From the NCBI GenBank assembly GCA_021737205.1, contig JAIPEK010000083.1:1-8471 (forward strand): DNA of 8,471 nt. Direction: 5' to 3'. A program made the translations under genes and the position numbers. Numbering within the stretch: the first letter of the stretch is position 1; each line of letters starts with the position of its first letter. Below, in pieces: positions 5,950 to 8,471 of this stretch. The notes below the pieces were generated by a model. The model did no database searches. It was not told the DNA's origin and saw only the letters and a program-made list of their open reading frames with translations. The stretch is from Desulfarculaceae bacterium (lineage in GTDB: Bacteria > Desulfobacterota > Desulfobacteria > Desulfobacterales > Desulfobacteraceae).

Positions 5950-8240
5950 GCAGCAAGTACCTGCCTGATTTTTGCGACGAGTTCATCCAGATTGTACGGT
6001 TTCTGGATAAAATCGTCCGGACCGCCTGAATCCGGAGAAGGCTTCCCCCTTGAATCATCAAATGAATATCCGGTCGAAATAACCACCTTGACATGGTCGT
6101 CGAGTTTACGGATTTCCTCCAGGCACCGGTACCCGCCCATACCGGGCATGCTGATATCAAGCACAACCAGATCAACCGGTGGATCAGCTCCGGCAATGAC
6201 CTCGAGCGCCTCTTCACCGCTGGAAGCAGTGAACACGGCGAATCCGTACCCGTCAAGCCCCTGTCTTGAAACCTCCAGAACCGCCGGTTCATCATCCACC
6301 ACCAGTATCGTTTTCTCTTCGGCTCCGGTCTTCTTCGCCTCCAGCTCAATGCCTGCGGCTTCGTTTTCCGCCGGTTCGGCCGGCAGAAAAATCATAAAAG
6401 AGGTGCCCTTCCCCACTTCGCTGGTACAGGCAATATATCCCTCGTGCTCCTTGACGATCCCGTAGACGGAGGCAAGGCCCAGCCCCGTCCCTTTGCCGAT
6501 CTCCTTGGTGGTAAAAAACGGCTCGAATATATGATCCACAAGCGCTTTATCCATCCCCTCGCCTGTATCTGTCATGACCAGCTTCACATAAGCACCTGCA
6601 TCCATCCAGATATTCTCCGGCATGTTTCTTCCGTTGATCTTTACATTGGCCGTTTCGATGGTGATCCTGCCCCCGGAGGGCATGGCGTCCGACGCGTTGG
6701 TACCGAGATTGAGGACCACCTGTTCCAGCTGGATGGCATCGGCCCGGACGGTCCACGGCTTCTCCTCCAGATTGAACTCGATGGATATCATTTTCGGGAT
6801 GGTTCTTTCCAGTATTCCGGCGGCCTGTTCCATGCAGCTGTTAATATCAAGGGGCCGCCTCTCGGTGTCGAGTTTCCTGCTGAACATAAGAAGCTGCCTG
6901 ACAAGCTGTGCGGCCCGGTCCGCTGCATTGTCAACGGCTTTCAGACTCTTTATGTCCTGATGATCTTTGCTTTTGTCCAGCAGCAGAATGGCGATATACC
7001 CCTTCACTGCCTGCAGGATATTGTTAAAATCATGCGCGATGCCGCCGGCAAGAGTGCCCACCGCTTCCATTTTCCTTGCATGCTGGAGCTGGATTTCAAG
7101 CTTCCTTTTTTGGGTGATGTTTTCCACGATCGCGATAATCAAAAGCTGGTCCTTGAGCTTTGCCGCGGATAGTGTCAACTCGACCATGAGTGCGGTATCA
7201 TCCGGACAGACGAACTTTGTTTCATAATTTTGGATCAGCTCTTCCTTTCGGATGCGGGCGAGCAGATCGGCGGATTCGGACGGATCGAAAAACAGGGTGT
7301 CAAAAGAGACAAACCGGATGCTTTCCCTGGTATGCCCGAAGGTCTTGTGCATGCTGTCATTGCTGGCGATGACCACCCCTTTTTCATCCATCACGCAGAT
7401 CCCTGTGGGCACATTTTCAAACAGGTTGCGGAATCTGGATTCAGACTGTTTCAGCTGATCCACAAGGTCGGTGACTTCAGAGCGCTCTTTTTCCAGACTC
7501 TTCACCATACCATTGTACGCCGTCATCAACCGGCCGATTTCATCCCTGTTCCGGACGGGGATACTCTCCAGATTTCCTTTTCCCACCTGCTCTGTATGCC
7601 GGACCAGTTTCTTCAGCGGCCGGTTGATAAACCAGTTGTACACAATAAGAAATACCGTCAGGATTGCAGCGAGCACGCCCAGCGTCCCCAGAAAAACGAT
7701 ATTTTTGCCGGCGTTGATGGGCTTCTGGTAATCTTTTTGAAAAATAAAACTCACGATATGGTAATCCCAGAACGGAAAATACCGGACGCATGCAAGAGAG
7801 GAAGACCCGTTGATCCTGCATCTGGAAATCATGCCAAGCTTGATATTCCCCTCTTTCATATCATTTTCCACCGTTACGGGGCCGTCAAGAGAACTTGCAG
7901 CCACACTGCCATCTTTAAGTACCAGCATATGAACCATCTTCAATTCCCGGCCGATATCGACAATCTCGGACATCGCTTCGTTCTGCATGGATAGATTCAT
8001 CTCCGGATCGTCCTCCATTCTAAGCTCCATCAGATAATTGAAATAGTTGTCGCAGATATCGATTCCATCCCGGGAAATATGGCGGAGATTGGCTTTGAAA
8101 TTGTCGTCCAGAAACGTGACCATGGGGTCGGTCAAAATGGAGACGGCAAAGAAGGAAAACAGGATACCCGTGGCCAGATCGGGCAGAAGAACCTTGAAAA
8201 GAATTCCGTGATAAAACCTGATTTTAGGAGCGTTGCTCAT
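5946..8240 (-). CDS. Hybrid sensor histidine kinase (extracytoplasmic sensor-HAMP-PAS-HisKA-HATPase-REC)
   Basis: With the ATG at 8240 this is a 764-residue inner-membrane hybrid kinase. A membrane segment at about 11-37 and another at about 179-203 flank a 140-residue extracytoplasmic sensor of probable Cache type (KMVHMLVLKDGSVAASS core). Next come HAMP at about 200-253, a PAS domain at about 265-377, and HisKA with H-box GIAHDFNN (His403). The ATPase domain has DTGEG at 558-562, EPFFTTK at 573-579 and GTGLGLAS at 584-591. The C-terminal receiver spans about 642-763, with acidic pair D649-D650, phospho-acceptor Asp695 and conserved Lys747 in QKPY. Phosphate presumably passes from His403 to Asp695 and then to an unseen phosphotransfer protein or regulator, or back to control the kinase. 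An upstream GTG at 8255 overlaps the binding-protein stop (GTGA) and would add five residues; the ATG is preferred because GGAAG sits just before it. The upstream neighbour suggests the sensor may read a liganded periplasmic binding protein. Confidence 0.95.
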   Translation of the reverse strand: MSNAPKIRFYHGILFKVLLPDLATGILFSFFAVSILTDPMVTFLDDNFKANLRHISRDGIDICDNYFNYLMELRMEDDPEMNLSMQNEAMSEIVDIGRELKMVHMLVLKDGSVAASSLDGPVTVENDMKEGNIKLGMISRCRINGSSSLACVRYFPFWDYHIVSFIFQKDYQKPINAGKNIVFLGTLGVLAAILTVFLIVYNWFINRPLKKLVRHTEQVGKGNLESIPVRNRDEIGRLMTAYNGMVKSLEKERSEVTDLVDQLKQSESRFRNLFENVPTGICVMDEKGVVIASNDSMHKTFGHTRESIRFVSFDTLFFDPSESADLLARIRKEELIQNYETKFVCPDDTALMVELTLSAAKLKDQLLIIAIVENITQKRKLEIQLQHARKMEAVGTLAGGIAHDFNNILQAVKGYIAILLLDKSKDHQDIKSLKAVDNAADRAAQLVRQLLMFSRKLDTERRPLDINSCMEQAAGILERTIPKMISIEFNLEEKPWTVRADAIQLEQVVLNLGTNASDAMPSGGRITIETANVKINGRNMPENIWMDAGAYVKLVMTDTGEGMDKALVDHIFEPFFTTKEIGKGTGLGLASVYGIVKEHEGYIACTSEVGKGTSFMIFLPAEPAENEAAGIELEAKKTGAEEKTILVVDDEPAVLEVSRQGLDGYGFAVFTASSGEEALEVIAGADPPVDLVVLDISMPGMGGYRCLEEIRKLDDHVKVVISTGYSFDDSRGKPSPDSGGPDDFIQKPYNLDELVAKIRQVLAA

Positions 8241-8251
8241 GAAGTCTTCCG

Positions 8252-8471
8252 TCACTCATTGAACACCGGATCGGCCGTCCGCAGTTTTGCCGGCCATACG
8301 ATCTCTTTTTTGCCGTTCTGCCATTGAATGGTCAATGGATTGTGCCCGATCTGCTTCCCCTTGTGATCCACTTTGAACCGCCCGATCACCGTTACCGTAT
8401 CCGCGGAAACAATATAATCCCTAATCCGGTCATGGTCCGGAGAACCGGTCTCCCGGACGGCCTCTTCGAGC
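8252..8471 (-). CDS. ABC-type branched-chain amino acid (LivK-like) substrate-binding protein, C-terminal fragment
   Basis: The last 72 codons before the TGA at 8254-8252 read in one open frame that enters from the window edge. The end resembles periplasmic binding proteins of the Peripla_BP_6/LivK type: a helix with EEAVRETGSPD, a segment reading VIGRFKVDHKGKQIGHNP, then the characteristic strand TIQWQNGKKEIVWPAKL just before the C-terminus. In that family FxxDxxG and QWQNGK...VWP are typical closing elements. The ligand cannot be told from this fragment. The stop lies 11 bases before the preferred start of the hybrid kinase, or overlaps its alternative GTG. The two genes are therefore almost certainly co-transcribed. 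Whether transporter permease genes lie further upstream cannot be seen. Confidence 0.8.
   Translation of the reverse strand, partial: LEEAVRETGSPDHDRIRDYIVSADTVTVIGRFKVDHKGKQIGHNPLTIQWQNGKKEIVWPAKLRTADPVFNE

Noticed and set aside
5817..6029. Plus-strand open frame beginning MVPKRGLEPPRL
   Set aside because: This is the familiar spurious peptide produced by reading the antisense strand of a tRNA gene; it covers tRNA-Leu and the kinase 3' end.
7230..7994. 254-codon plus-strand open frame opposite the hybrid kinase
   Set aside because: It is antisense to the HAMP, PAS and sensor regions of a clearly coding gene and has no recognisable domain.

Overview
The window reads as chromosomal signal-transduction DNA from an anaerobic, probably sulfate- or metal-reducing member of the Desulfobacterota (former Deltaproteobacteria). 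This is inferred from gene content: a sigma-54 activator with a cysteine-bearing PAS domain, a NifX/NifB-type small metal-cluster protein, Cache-domain kinases and a Cache chemoreceptor. No rRNA or taxonomic marker is present. Coding density is high, and there are no insertion sequences, phage genes, CRISPR arrays or obvious signs of transfer.

Left half (1-3695, all minus strand): in transcription order this holds a sigma-54 dependent activator (PAS-AAA+-Fis HTH), a NifX/NifB-family protein, a membrane histidine kinase with a large extracytoplasmic sensor, and the first 41 codons of a response regulator cut by the window edge. The last three genes are tightly coupled: a 4-base ATGA overlap, then a 29-base overlap. 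A well-matched sigma-70 promoter lies over the 3' end of the activator gene and could drive these three genes separately. The activator keeps its GAFTGA loop, Walker A and arginine fingers, but the usually invariant Walker B aspartate is a threonine.

Middle (3696-5817): a 265-base intergenic region separates the activator from a divergent plus-strand methyl-accepting chemotaxis protein with one Cache sensor, HAMP and a full signalling hairpin. The gap after it, between convergent genes, contains a long bulged stem-loop.

Right half (5818-8471, all minus strand): in transcription order this holds the last 72 codons of a branched-chain-amino-acid-type (LivK-like) periplasmic binding protein, a hybrid histidine kinase (extracytoplasmic sensor, HAMP, PAS, kinase core, receiver), and a tRNA-Leu(UAG) with encoded CCA. 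A promoter with a -35 box over the kinase stop codon appears dedicated to the tRNA. The binding protein and kinase genes abut, which suggests a ligand-capture and signalling pair.

Together the window holds three sensory modules: a NifX/sigma-54/two-component cluster, a chemoreceptor, and a binding protein with a hybrid kinase. All gene calls are by motif recognition from the translated sequence; no database search was possible.
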